From: Narthecium ossifragum
Lineage: Eukaryota > Streptophyta > Magnoliopsida > Dioscoreales > Nartheciaceae
Assembly: GCA_963920575.1 (NCBI GenBank)
Contig: OY986973.1
Coordinates: forward strand, 24,267,760 to 24,331,759
Length of the DNA stretch: 64,000 bases
Reading direction: 5' to 3'
The notes beneath the pieces were generated by a model, which worked only from the letters and a program-made list of their open reading frames with translations, had not been told where the DNA came from and did no database searches. This document shows, in pieces, positions 44,854 to 54,801 of this stretch; position 1 is the first letter of the stretch; every line of letters starts with the position of its first letter. A program made the position numbers and the translations under genes.

Positions 44854-45763
44854 TAGGGGTGAGTATTCGGTAAATACCGAAATACTGAAAAAATTTCGGT
44901 ACACTAATTTAAAAATCGAGCCGAACCGAATTTGATTCAGGACCAAGCTCAGACCTGATCGAGTCCGATCCGGAGCAGTTCCCGAGGCGATTCGGACGCG
45001 TTCAGACTCCATCCGTCCGACTCATATCTCCGTACGACCCCGACCGTCGGATGGACATAACTTTCGACCACGACGTCCAATCGGGGCGTGCGACCAGTCG
45101 AAACAACCAGCTCGATGAGCCTGTCATGATTCCCGTCATGATTCATCGGAGATCGAAGATCTCTCCATGACCTTGACCTCCGAATCTCCAAATTCCTTTT
45201 CCTTTGGCTTAAAATCTCGTTTTAGTGAAAAACTTTCCTTTTTAGGCAGTTTGTTCGGTCTTTCCATTTTTAGCAAATTTCTTATTTCTAGTAGGTTTTC
45301 TCCTCTTGGAATTCTGGGTTTAGTACTTGGATTAGGTTAATTATGTTTGAGTATATGTATGAGTTGGTATGGTCTCTCCTTAAACATATAAAAGGAGGAT
45401 TTAGGGTTTGTAAGAGCCAGTTTTGATGATGAATAAAAATTAGGGTTTTTGGTTTCTCCCCTTGAGAAATCTGGTTGTCTCTCCCATAGAGAGGTTCACG
45501 TTTACCCTGTGTCAGAATTAGCGCATAAAATCGAACCGAACCGAATTAATTTGGTACACTAATTTAAAAACCGAACCAAACAAAAAAAAATCGAAATAAT
45601 TCGTAGTTTTTTACTTACAATATATAACTGAACCAAAATAAGTTATATAACTTTAAATTTTTTGATATTTCAGTATTTACCGAATTTTAAAAATAAAATC
45701 GAACCGAATATACCGAAAATTCGGTTCGATTTTAGGAGTTCGGTTCGGTTTTGCTCACCTTTA
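44854..45763. mobile_element. Foldback/MITE-like element (CGAACCGAA-rich) interrupted by a solo LTR
   Basis: The left end TAGGGGTGAGTATTCGG and the right end CCGAACTCC...GCTCACCTTTA (seen as TAAAGGTGAGCAAAACCGAA on the other strand) are inverted repeats. The interior is repeats of CGGTT/CGAACCGAA and AATTTAAAAATCG. A 3-bp ATG flanks both ends (44851-44853, 45764-45766), a possible target duplication. Removing the LTR at 44933-45514 and one copy of GAATT rejoins the element, leaving about 320 bp. Confidence 0.65.
44933..45514 (+). mobile_element. Solo LTR (582 bp) with 5-bp target-site duplication
   Basis: Begins TGATTCAGG and ends CCCTGTGTCA (TG...CA), flanked by the exact 5-bp duplication GAATT (44928-44932 and 45515-45519). 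It contains a promoter-like TATAAAAGG (45387-45395) and, about 40 nt on, GATGAATAAAAATTAGGG, fitting the U3/R order on the plus strand. No internal coding region remains, so it arose by recombination between two LTRs. Confidence 0.82.
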
Positions 45764-45774
45764 ATGACATTTAG

Positions 45775-45880
45775 GATTTTGCAAATTAATTCCATAAAGG
45801 ATGTAGGTTTTTGCAAATTAATTCCATGAGGGATGTAGGTTTATGCAAATTTCAATAATGGATGTAGGTTTGTGCGATAT
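45775..45880. repeat. About 33-bp tandem repeat, 3 copies
   Basis: Units carry GGATGTAGGTTT, TTGCAAATTAATTCCAT and a short spacer; the third unit is shortened. It lies just left of the foldback element at 45931. Confidence 0.75.
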
Positions 45881-45930
45881 CCTTAAAATGCAGGTGGTAA
45901 TATGCAAAAACAAAAACCGATATATATATG

Positions 45931-46885
45931 GGGTTTTTACATATGTATCCTCAAAAAACTTTCAAATTACGTGTTTACCCCTATATTCTTCATATTTTCA
46001 TATATACCCCTGAAAAGTGTAAATAATCTCAAAAATACCCTTGGGGTTAGTTGCCGTGGAATCAAATGGGAATATTCCATAACGCTGTTAACGGCGTGCT
46101 ATCAAATTACCTTTTTGCCCCTGACACTGTTCATCGTCCCCGTCGTCATCTCCGGCGACCTTCGCTGGAGAAGATCCAAAAACCTCGAAAAATGCCACGA
46201 AAAATGCCCAAAAATACATGGAAAAACCCGGAATCAACAAGGAAGCTTATCTACACTAAGAAGAAGAAAAAAATCGATGATTACCCAACTCTACAGTCGC
46301 TGGAAAAAGGGGGGCGTCATCTCGAGGTCGCCGGAGAAGATCCAAAAACCTTGAAAAATGTCACGAAAAATGCCCAAAAATACATGAAAAAACCCGGAAT
46401 CAATAAGGAAGCTTATCTATACCAAGAAGAAGAAGAAAAATCAACGATTACCACTCAAATCTCGAAAAAATCCGACGAAAACCCCTTATTTTCTTCTATG
46501 TTTTTGTCCGTTTCTTTCTCTTTCAAACTCCTCCTACTAGCTTCTAGTGAGAAATAGTGGAGAGAAGAAGGAGATAAGAAGGGGAAGGAGATCAGTAAAC
46601 TTGGCCGGCTTTTGGCCGCAAAATGGCGTCGGCGGTGAAAACTAAGAATTTGCAAAAAAAAAACCACTAAAAACCCATAGTTACACGAAGATCCCCATAA
46701 ATTTACAAAAAGCCCCCTAAAATATGATTTAACCATGGTTAAGTTACTTAACCTTACGGGAGTTGACGGAAGGGTATATATGTGATCACTTAAACTTTTG
46801 AGGGATATATATATGAAAATATGAAGAATATAAAGATAAATCCGTAATTTAAAAGTTTTTGAGGATATATATATGTAAAAAACCC
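45931..46885. mobile_element. Foldback element with long inverted ends, ending 72 bp before the HMGR1 ATG
   Basis: The left end reads GGGTTTTTACATATGTATCC; the right end, on the other strand, reads GGGTTTTTTACATATATATA followed by TCCTCAAAAAC. The inverted similarity extends for roughly 90 bp on each side (shared words CTCAAAAACTTT, AAATTACG, TTCATATTTTCATATAT). Inside are two direct copies of about 115 bp, offset 166 bp (starting 46173 and 46339). No transposase. Long terminal inverted repeats suggest a non-autonomous Mutator-like element; flanking AT-microsatellite DNA hides any target duplication. Confidence 0.7.
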
Positions 46886-46957
46886 TACATATATATATTT
46901 CAATTTCGAAGCTCTCTCGACATTCGACACACCACCCCGATCGAAGCCTAAGCTATA
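46886..46957 (+). promoter_or_regulatory. HMGR1 core promoter/leader squeezed between the foldback element and the ATG
   Basis: Only 72 bp separates the element end from the ATG. It contains TATATATATATTT at about 46889-46900, a plausible TATA box, but only about 60 nt upstream of the start codon. If transcription starts further up, the leader lies inside the transposon. Confidence 0.4.
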
Positions 46958-49900
46958 ATGGAGGTCCACCGCCGTCGTCTCCCTTCCAAGCCTCCCACCA
47001 CCACCTCCTCCTCCTCTACTAGCCCACCTTCTTCTTCCACCGCCACTGTCGAGGGCCCGTCCGACTACGCCCTCCCCATCCACCACGCCAACAAGCTCTT
47101 CTCGGTCCTCTTCGTCATCTCCTTGTACTTCCTCATGTGCCGGTGGCGCGAGAAGGTCCGCTCCTCCACCCCGCTCCACCTCCTCAACCTCTCTGAGCTC
47201 CTCGCACTCCTCGCCCTCCTCCCCTCCCTCCTTTACTTCATCGGCTTCTTCCGCATCGCCTTCTTCGTCCATCCCATCGTCTCCTCCCACGAAGACGAAG
47301 AAGAAGAGGTTGTCAAAGTCGTCCAGCCCTGCCTCCCCCTTTCCTCCGCCCCCGCCCCAGCCCTTCCTCCTCCATGCCCCCTTCTATCCGCCGCCGCCCC
47401 TCCCACAACCCATTCCGACAAAATCGCAGCTTTTGCCCCCTCCGAGGACGACGAGGAGATCATCCGATCCGTGGTCGCCGGCAAGACCCCGTCTTACGTC
47501 CTGGAAGACAAGCTCGGGGACTTCCATAGGGCTGTCCGGATCCGCCGAGAGGCTCTGAAAAGGATCACCGGGAGACCGTTGGACGGCCTCCCCCTCGATG
47601 GGTTCGACTATGGATCCATCCTCGGCCGGTGCTGCGAGTTGCCTGTGGGATACGTAACTCTGCCGGTGGGTATCGCGGGCCCTCTGTTGCTCGACGGAAA
47701 GGACTACTTCCTGCCCATGGCCACTACCGAGGGGTGCCTCGTCGCTAGCACCAATCGTGGTTGCAAGGCTATTAAGGAGTCCGGTGGCGCCTACAGCGTC
47801 GTGCTCCGCGATGGGATGACGAGGGCTCCCCTCGTAAGGTTCGCCACCGCGAGGAGGGCCGCTGAGTTGAAGTTCTTCGTGGAGGATCCAGCAAACTTGG
47901 AGACCCTCTCTGAGGTCTTCAACAGGTATACTATTCCTTCTCGTCCTCAATTTCTTAGTTGCAATAGAACAAAAAAGACACCATTTTGCCCGGTTGGCTT
48001 TAGTCTGGACTTTTGTTGTTTCCGATTGGATTGTTTTGCTTCTTTGATTTTTTTTAACTGGTAAAAAGATTGGATCTTTGCGTGATTGGTAGGGGACAAA
48101 AATATATCATTAGGGACTCCTTTTAAAGTTTCTTTTGGCTGCCCCCTATCTTGTGGATGAGTGGATCATATCGGATAGGTCCGTAGTCCGCTATATGTTT
48201 GATGAAAGGTTGCTGTGAATTAATTTTCACTAAGATCCTTTTGTTTGTTGCCTGCTTGATGTTCTAGTCTGCGTTCTTGCTACCCCTGTTACTTTGTGAG
48301 TTTATCTTTTAAGATTGATGTCGCCTCGTATTATTTGTATATATCAGATCTTAGGTGTTAAAGGGACTGATATCATCTTTGTTTTCTTATGCTGCTGGCA
48401 ATTGTTTGGGCAATTTTGCAGGTCAAGCAGATTTGCTAAACTACAACTGATCAACTGCTCGCTCGCTGGAAAGAATCTGTACATGAGATTCAGCTGTGGT
48501 ACGGGCGACGCCATGGGGATGAACATGGTTTCCAAGGGGGTGGAGAACGTCCTGGACTACCTGCAAGAAAAGACCCATTTCCCAGACATGGACGTGATCA
48601 GCATTTCCGGTGAGATCTCCTTACCTCTTCTATACCATTCTGTTCTGTCTGTTCAATACTACTGCGTCTTGATGACCATCTCTTGTTCCAGAATTTGACT
48701 CTCATCTTCAGGGCCGGCCCAACCCCTAGGCAGCGTAGGCGGCCGCCTAGGGCCCCACTTGAGAGGAGGGCCCCAAATTATATGCTTATTTAGAAATTAG
48801 GGCCTATATATGTATTAAAAAAGCCAAGTTATTGAATTCATGTTTTATTACTAATTAAGAAGTTAGTGACTATATATGTATTAAAAAAACCAAGTTATTG
48901 AATTCATGCTTTATTAGGTTTCTAACCTAATCGTTAGGCCCCCAAACCTTCTAATTAATATAAAGATAGTTGTTAGGCTCCATTAAAAGGCCCCTTAGTT
49001 ACCCCACTTGGAATTTGGAAAAGGCGTGTAGGGTCGGCAAAAAAATTCTTGGGACTTGGATATCGACATGTATCCATAAATTTTGTCCTCTAGTTAATTT
49101 ATAACTTTACTATTGATGGCTTGGATTTATATCATGAACTAAAGCTTTTGAAAAAAGTTTTGTCATTAAAAAATAACAATCCAATTCAAATCTTGAACTA
49201 TATCAAAAGATTAGATTGTTTTTCGAATACCTCTATCGCGTATAGAATACTATTGATAATACATGTAAGGGTTGCTTCTGCAGATGAAGCTTTTCAAAAT
49301 TGAAGCTAATAAAATCTTATTTGCGATCAATCATGTCACAGGAAAGATTAAATGGATTAGCGATGTTATCTATTGAAAAATATATACTAGCTAAACTTGA
49401 ATATAAAAATTTAATCAGTACTTTCACACCCAAAAAGCTAGAAGGATGATTTTTAAATAAGCTTATCCTATTTAATTAATTTAATTTTTTATTAATTATG
49501 ATTAGTAAATACTTAAGGACCTCATTTGATTTATTTGCCTAGGCCCCCAAAATTGTTTGGGCTGGCCCTGCTCATCTTCCATCTTTCTTGAAATTGATTG
49601 GTTCTTATGTTCATTGATTGCGTTAAAATTGAATTTGGTATGATGAATCCTGTTGAGATTTTGTTACCTCCCAATTACGGGTCCCTTTTGCATCTGCCTG
49701 GTTAACTTTTTTTTCAAACACGTGTCTCATGCATCTGCTGTTCACATCTTAGTACTACTATCGGAATCGATCCTATGATCTTCTCTTGTCTGGTGGGAGG
49801 CCCACCATCTTCTGATTTTAGTTGATGTCTACCTTCTTTGGTGCCAACTACTGAATGAGATCCTAATTGCATGACAACATGTCCCCAAGGACTTGGCTAT

Positions 49901-50711
49901 CTCCTTTCAGAGCTCAGCAATCGTCTTGCCATTTTCAACCCCTAGTTAGAACTTAGAATTCCTTGCTTTCTGCTATGTCAAAAACATTCAAGATTAAATG
50001 TTTGCCTCTTGGATGATGTTGATGAATCCTTGGGATCCTCAGGTAATTTTTGTGCGGATAAGAAGGCAGCTGCTGTGAACTGGATTGAGGGTCGTGGCAA
50101 GTCTGTGGTTTGTGAGGCAACCATCAAGGAGGAGGTGGTGGAGAAGGTCCTGAAGGCCTCTGTTTCTGCACTTGTGGAGCTCAACACTCTCAAGAACCTT
50201 GCAGGGTCGGCCGTGGCTGGAGCTCTCGGTGGTTTCAATGCCCACGCCAGCAACATTGTGGCCGCTATTTACATTGCCACGGGCCAAGACCCAGCACAGA
50301 ATGTGGAGAGCTCTCATTGCATCACCATGATGGAAGCTGTGAATGGTGGCAAAGATCTTCATGTTTCAGTGACCATGCCATGCATTGAGGTAACATTCAT
50401 GACATACCCTTCTGTTATGCTTTGTTTCGGCTTGTCTAGTTCGTTTAGTCATTTAATGGCATTTGGAACAGGTTGGCACTGTTGGTGGGGGAACCCAGTT
50501 AGCTTCACAGGCAACCTGTTTGAATCTTCTTGGAGTGAAGGGTGGAAACCCAGAATCCCCGGGGGCAAATGCCAGGCTACTGGCCACCATTGTATCTGGT
50601 GCTGTTCTTGCTGGAGAGCTCTCTCTCATGTCTGCCCTTGCTGCTGGTCACCTCGTGAAGTGCCACATGAAATATAACAGATACAGCAAAGACATATCCA
50701 AAGCTGCCTGA
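46958..50711 (+). CDS. HMGR1: 3-hydroxy-3-methylglutaryl-CoA reductase, copy 1 (4 exons, 580 aa)
   Basis: Reduces HMG-CoA to mevalonate with two NADPH, the committed step of the cytosolic isoprenoid pathway, anchored in the ER. Exons 46958-47925, 48422-48609, 50043-50389, 50472-50711, GT-AG and in phase (1743 nt). The N-terminal Pro/Ser/Thr-rich arm is followed by two membrane helices ([20 protein letters not shown] and the stretch from [20 protein letters not shown]) and an acidic/proline-rich linker. Catalytic motifs: [10 protein letters not shown] (Glu), [19 protein letters not shown] (Lys nearby), TGQDPAQN (Asp), LVKCHM (His). Differences from copy 2 at usually conserved places: NGGKD for NDGKD, TMPCIEV for TMPSIEV, a 2-residue insertion in [11 protein letters not shown], and NRYSKD for NRSSKD, which removes the serine equivalent to the SnRK1 site of Arabidopsis HMGR1. 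The frame is intact. Confidence 0.95.
48709..49570 (+). mobile_element. Non-autonomous hAT element in HMGR1 intron 2
   Basis: 862 bp with inverted ends CAGGGCCGGCCC and GGGCTGGCCCTG, flanked by a perfect 8-bp duplication CTCATCTT (48701-48708 and 49571-49578), the hAT signature. The colinear site in HMGR2 intron 2 (ACTCTTATCTTCC near 59581) is empty. The interior holds the remnant of a hAT transposase dimerisation domain. Confidence 0.92.
49121..49430 (+). pseudogene. Remnant of a hAT transposase C-terminal dimerisation domain
   Basis: The frame reads [20 protein letters not shown] and continues through [13 protein letters not shown]; downstream fragments read [20 protein letters not shown]. 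This is the order of the hAT dimerisation domain of zf-MYM1/DUF4371-type transposases ([25 protein letters not shown]). Stops interrupt it, and the N-terminal and catalytic parts are missing. Confidence 0.7.
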
Positions 50712-53700
50712 ACCGCAAGCACAGTCAACTTGTAGATGCACTGAAGATACTGTAGTAAATAGGAAATTGCTAACCGGAAGTCCATACACTGAAGATCGAG
50801 TCGGCCATTGTAAATTTTAATGAATCATTATTGGTTTTTGCTTTGCGGTCATGACTGCAAAATCAAGTCGCACCGGTTCTCACTCAGATTGGTAGTTCGT
50901 CTGTTGTTTGAAGAAAATTCGTTTGCAATTCATCTTCCAACCATGATGCAATCAGTTTGCATAGAGGAAAATGAATGGATAACTAATCTGGAGCTGTTGA
51001 TCTCTCTCAGAATCAGCAAATATCTCAGAATGCGTTGATTTAAAGATTTAAACAAAGTTCTACAAATATATATATACTAGTACTCACCTGTACCCCTGGC
51101 ACAGTTTTTAGTTATTGTTAATATAAAATTTTAACAAACTCCCTGTAGTTTGTCTGGTTAGATGGCTGTGTTGACCCGTAGGTGGTCCAGGGTTCGAAAG
51201 TTGGTCATAGTTTTTTGTTCACTGTCACCATAAAACATAACTAATAAAATATAAAATATAAAATATTATAAGTCTAATTTAGGGTATATAAAATAAATAT
51301 AAGTCTTTGCATATTGCATAAGATAATATTAATAGAACTTAGGTTGATATGAATTAATGCATATTTATATAAAGCAAACTTAGAGAATATATATAAAGAA
51401 ACTTAAGAGATATGAATTAATGCATGTTAACCGTTATTGCTCCTTATAAGATTTATATATATATATATATATTATCTTGTTACATCTAAATAGAACTGAT
51501 TCTCTAAAACTATATGGACATCAATATCCAGATCACCGTGCGGATTCTCATCCAACGATCAGGAAGGATCCAATCCTTCTAAGCTACCACTTGATAGGAA
51601 TGAGACGATCCCATTTGCCATTGCCACCACCATCTTCAGCAAACCACCACCACCATCATCATCACCTCCGATCACCACCACCATCACCAGCTGCCACCAC
51701 CTTCGGCCACCTTAATGGAGATGCCAGTAATTGACATTATAAGAGGCATTGAAGAGAGAGCAAATTAAACATCAAAAGAGAGATTGAGAGATCAAAACAC
51801 TGGCTCACTCTCAATAACCTCTGAGTGAATGCCTCATTCATTCAAGCCATACACAATCTAGACTATATAAATATATGAAACTCAACCCTATGAACAATGT
51901 CTTTTAATGATACTAGCTGGCGTATATATATATATATAGACAAAATCTAGCTAAATACTTGAATTATTATTATTATTTTTAGTTGCACAAAGAACGAAAA
52001 AAACCGGATCTAATCTAAATAATATGTAGCAATTGAGTGTGATGCTCGTGTCTCTTAAATTAAATATACGTACGCCATGCACGTGACAGTCAGACCCCTC
52101 ACCTGTTTCCTCGGAAACATTTACATGTGAGGGCTTTGGGGTTGGGGACCCCTCCACAGCTCCACTCCATATATATAGCTAGACTAGACTAGATGCTTTC
52201 ACCACAGCTCTTATAATACCATATATAATTTATTAATTTATACCCTACATTATATAGATAATAGCTATCTAATGAATATTAATATTATTTGGGTCGAAAC
52301 CTCACAATGCAATAGTCTTTTATTTCCCAAACATCATCAATCCCTATGGAAAGCCTCAATAATGGAAACGAAACGTACCCTCCCGACAAATAATCTAATC
52401 AAATCAAATCAGAAAACAACTCTCCTCAAGTCCTCCAAAATATACAGCATGAGCTACCAAACTTCACGTGGAGCAGCTCGATCGATCGAGGCATGAGGCA
52501 TCCCTAGTTGCGCAGTTGCACACGATCGAGAGGTGCAATTATGTCAATCATCCGTGCAATTATGCAGTCAGTATTTATTATATATCTAGGAAATCAAAAT
52601 GATTTCATTCACACAATCAATCACACCCGAGAGACTATAGAAAATTAATGAGATACTTTGGTGGCCACCAGCTGCTTTGACATTTTCAATTCAATATCAT
52701 CAATTTATAATAATATGATAAAGTGATCCGAGCCTCCCCAACAGTATTATATGAGCTGACTATAAACCGGTCACGTGACACGCACGTGACCACCATTAGT
52801 TCATTTACACGCCGTTAGCATCCCTTTCATGTGCCCGCCGCGAAGCTTTTCATGGTCGGCGAGACGGATGTCGACGTGCATGTGAGGCGGATGTCACCGT
52901 GCATGCGAGGGGGTTGTGTGCACACAAGTTGGTGGCGTCGACGGTAGTGGGGGGAAACCGACGCCACTCTGACTACATCGTTGACGCCCTTGAGAGCTAC
53001 GAGTAGCATGCCGGTGACGTCACGATGCAGGCGCTTACTCTCTCTCTCCCCCTACTCCAACATGCACGATGAGACTCTAGAGGTGATCCCGATTGGGAGA
53101 TAGGCAGAGGAAGAGAGAGAGAGGAAACAAAACAAAGGAGGGGAAAAATGTATAAATTAAATACGTCAAATTACAAATCCCAATAATGAGAAAGTACCGT
53201 GGCAGAGGAATGCAAAAATGCCAAAATTAATTCACACCCTCCTTCTTCACATGCATGCATGGCACAAAAACAAACAACTGGAATTTTGAGAGAGTATTTT
53301 GGTGTGTGAATCAATTAATATATCGACCGGATGGCTCCCACATGACAATCTATCTGATCGTGACCAGCCATATCACGGGTGTGAAAAAATTCACAATCCC
53401 GCGGTGTGACGCGTATTACTAGACTACTTTTATATATATATATATATATATATATGTCCCTGCCATGCACGTTGCATCGTGTTCAAACTATGTGCAGGGG
53501 CTGGCCGCCCACATTAATTAATATTTAAAAGTGGATTACACATTAATATTGCAACCAATCATATAGTTAAGTTAGGGACCTCAATCGATAACATAATTGA
53601 GAATTGAAAAGTGATTGAGGGTACATGTCACTTAAGCATGTGCATCATACATGGTCACTTTTAAGGCTTCAAATCCACTCACATCCGCTTGTACTCATCA

Positions 53701-54800
53701 CATGTCACGTGAGCCATGTGTAGTGAACGATGAGTGAAACGGTTTCGGATGTTTTGAATAGTATTTTTTAAAAATTTAATTAGTTGGCTCAACCCATCAC
53801 AAAAGAAATAAAAATGAAAAAAATGAAAAAAAAATACAAAACAAATGAGCATTTGCAATAAAAAAATATCATTTTGATAAATTGAAAAAGTTTTCCAGGA
53901 CCAAATCGACAATTATTCTAACTGCCACGTGGCACGTGCACAGAATAGGGAAAACATCATAATAAATTGTCCATAAGCCTCCCTGTCCGATCTCTTATTC
54001 TTATTCAGGGATATATGAGCACATGTTGTTGTGGGATGGGAATGGGATGGAGAGCACTGTTCACTTTCCTATATCTTTTAATTAATGTAGAGATTCATTA
54101 ATTAAAATGTTGAGGAGTGAGTTTATGATGAAAAAGAAAATGTTGAATAGAATGAACCGCATCGGAGGAGCGCTAAATTAGAGGGTAGGTGCTGAAGTCA
54201 AGTCAAGAAGGACTCTGATGATGAGGAGCACGCTTGGAGGGTGGGTGCTGAAGTGTAGTCAAGAAGGACTCTGATGAGGAGCGCTTATTGGAGGGTGGCC
54301 GGGTGCTGAAGTCAAGTCAAGAAGGACTCGATCTGATGGAAGTGTTGGACAAATGCAGTCCTTAACGATGACCTAGCCTGGTCTGGTGATGGTGCGGCGA
54401 GGCCGTGGAGCGGGCGGTCATCAGTTGCTATGAATCGAGTCTGGTGATGTAATCGCATAGGGTAGGTGAAGGTGGAGCGCTTGGAGATAGTCGTGGCTGT
54501 TGGTCAAAATGGATAGGATCACGTGATGATCATGTAGTAGAAGAGGGAGAAGAAGCATAACGTACGTGTGGAAATGCATGGCTCTCGAGTGACTTATCAT
54601 GGAAGGGAGTTGGGATAACAATTTGGGTAAGAAATACGCCGGAAGAAATGTGCCAGGAGGGGAAGAAATGTGCTGGGAAGGGGAAGAAATGTGTTGTGAA
54701 GGGAAAGTCTGTTCAATAACGGTGACATCCCGGGAGCGGAGAAAGAAATGTGTGGAGGTAATTAACCGTCTCCTTCACGTCTGCACCAACTCCGATTACT
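50712..54800. other. HMGR1 downstream spacer without a recognised gene
   Basis: AT-rich DNA with (TA)n tracts (about 51459-51474, 51924-51938, 53431-53454), a (CCA/TCA)n tract coding for poly-His in one frame (51630-51700), a GC-rich island at 52790-53060 with no convincing frame, and a diverged 55-60 bp tandem repeat at 54180-54340 (units with GGTGCTGAAGTCAAGTCAAG). A smaller GAAGAAATGTG repeat lies at 54630-54695. I see no gene. Confidence 0.5.
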
Positions 54801-54801
54801 C

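Noticed and set aside
46790..47290. 166-aa and 188-aa antisense ORFs over HMGR1 exon 1, and the 403-aa antisense ORF over HMGR2 exon 1 (57646-58857)
   Set aside because: They mirror the conserved sense frames in both paralogues and carry no recognisable domain.
51630..51710. Poly-His reading in an 85-codon ORF
   Set aside because: Produced by a (CCA/TCA)n microsatellite.
52085..52140. Short hairpin (CCCTCACCTG ... CATGTGAGGG) as a possible microRNA precursor
   Set aside because: Arms are short and imperfect and I recognise no known microRNA sequence.
53780..53815. Possible LINE 3' tail (TTGGCTCAACCCATCAC plus A-rich DNA)
   Set aside because: It resembles the LINE ends at 437-5221, but no RNase H reading or target duplication was found; too short to call.
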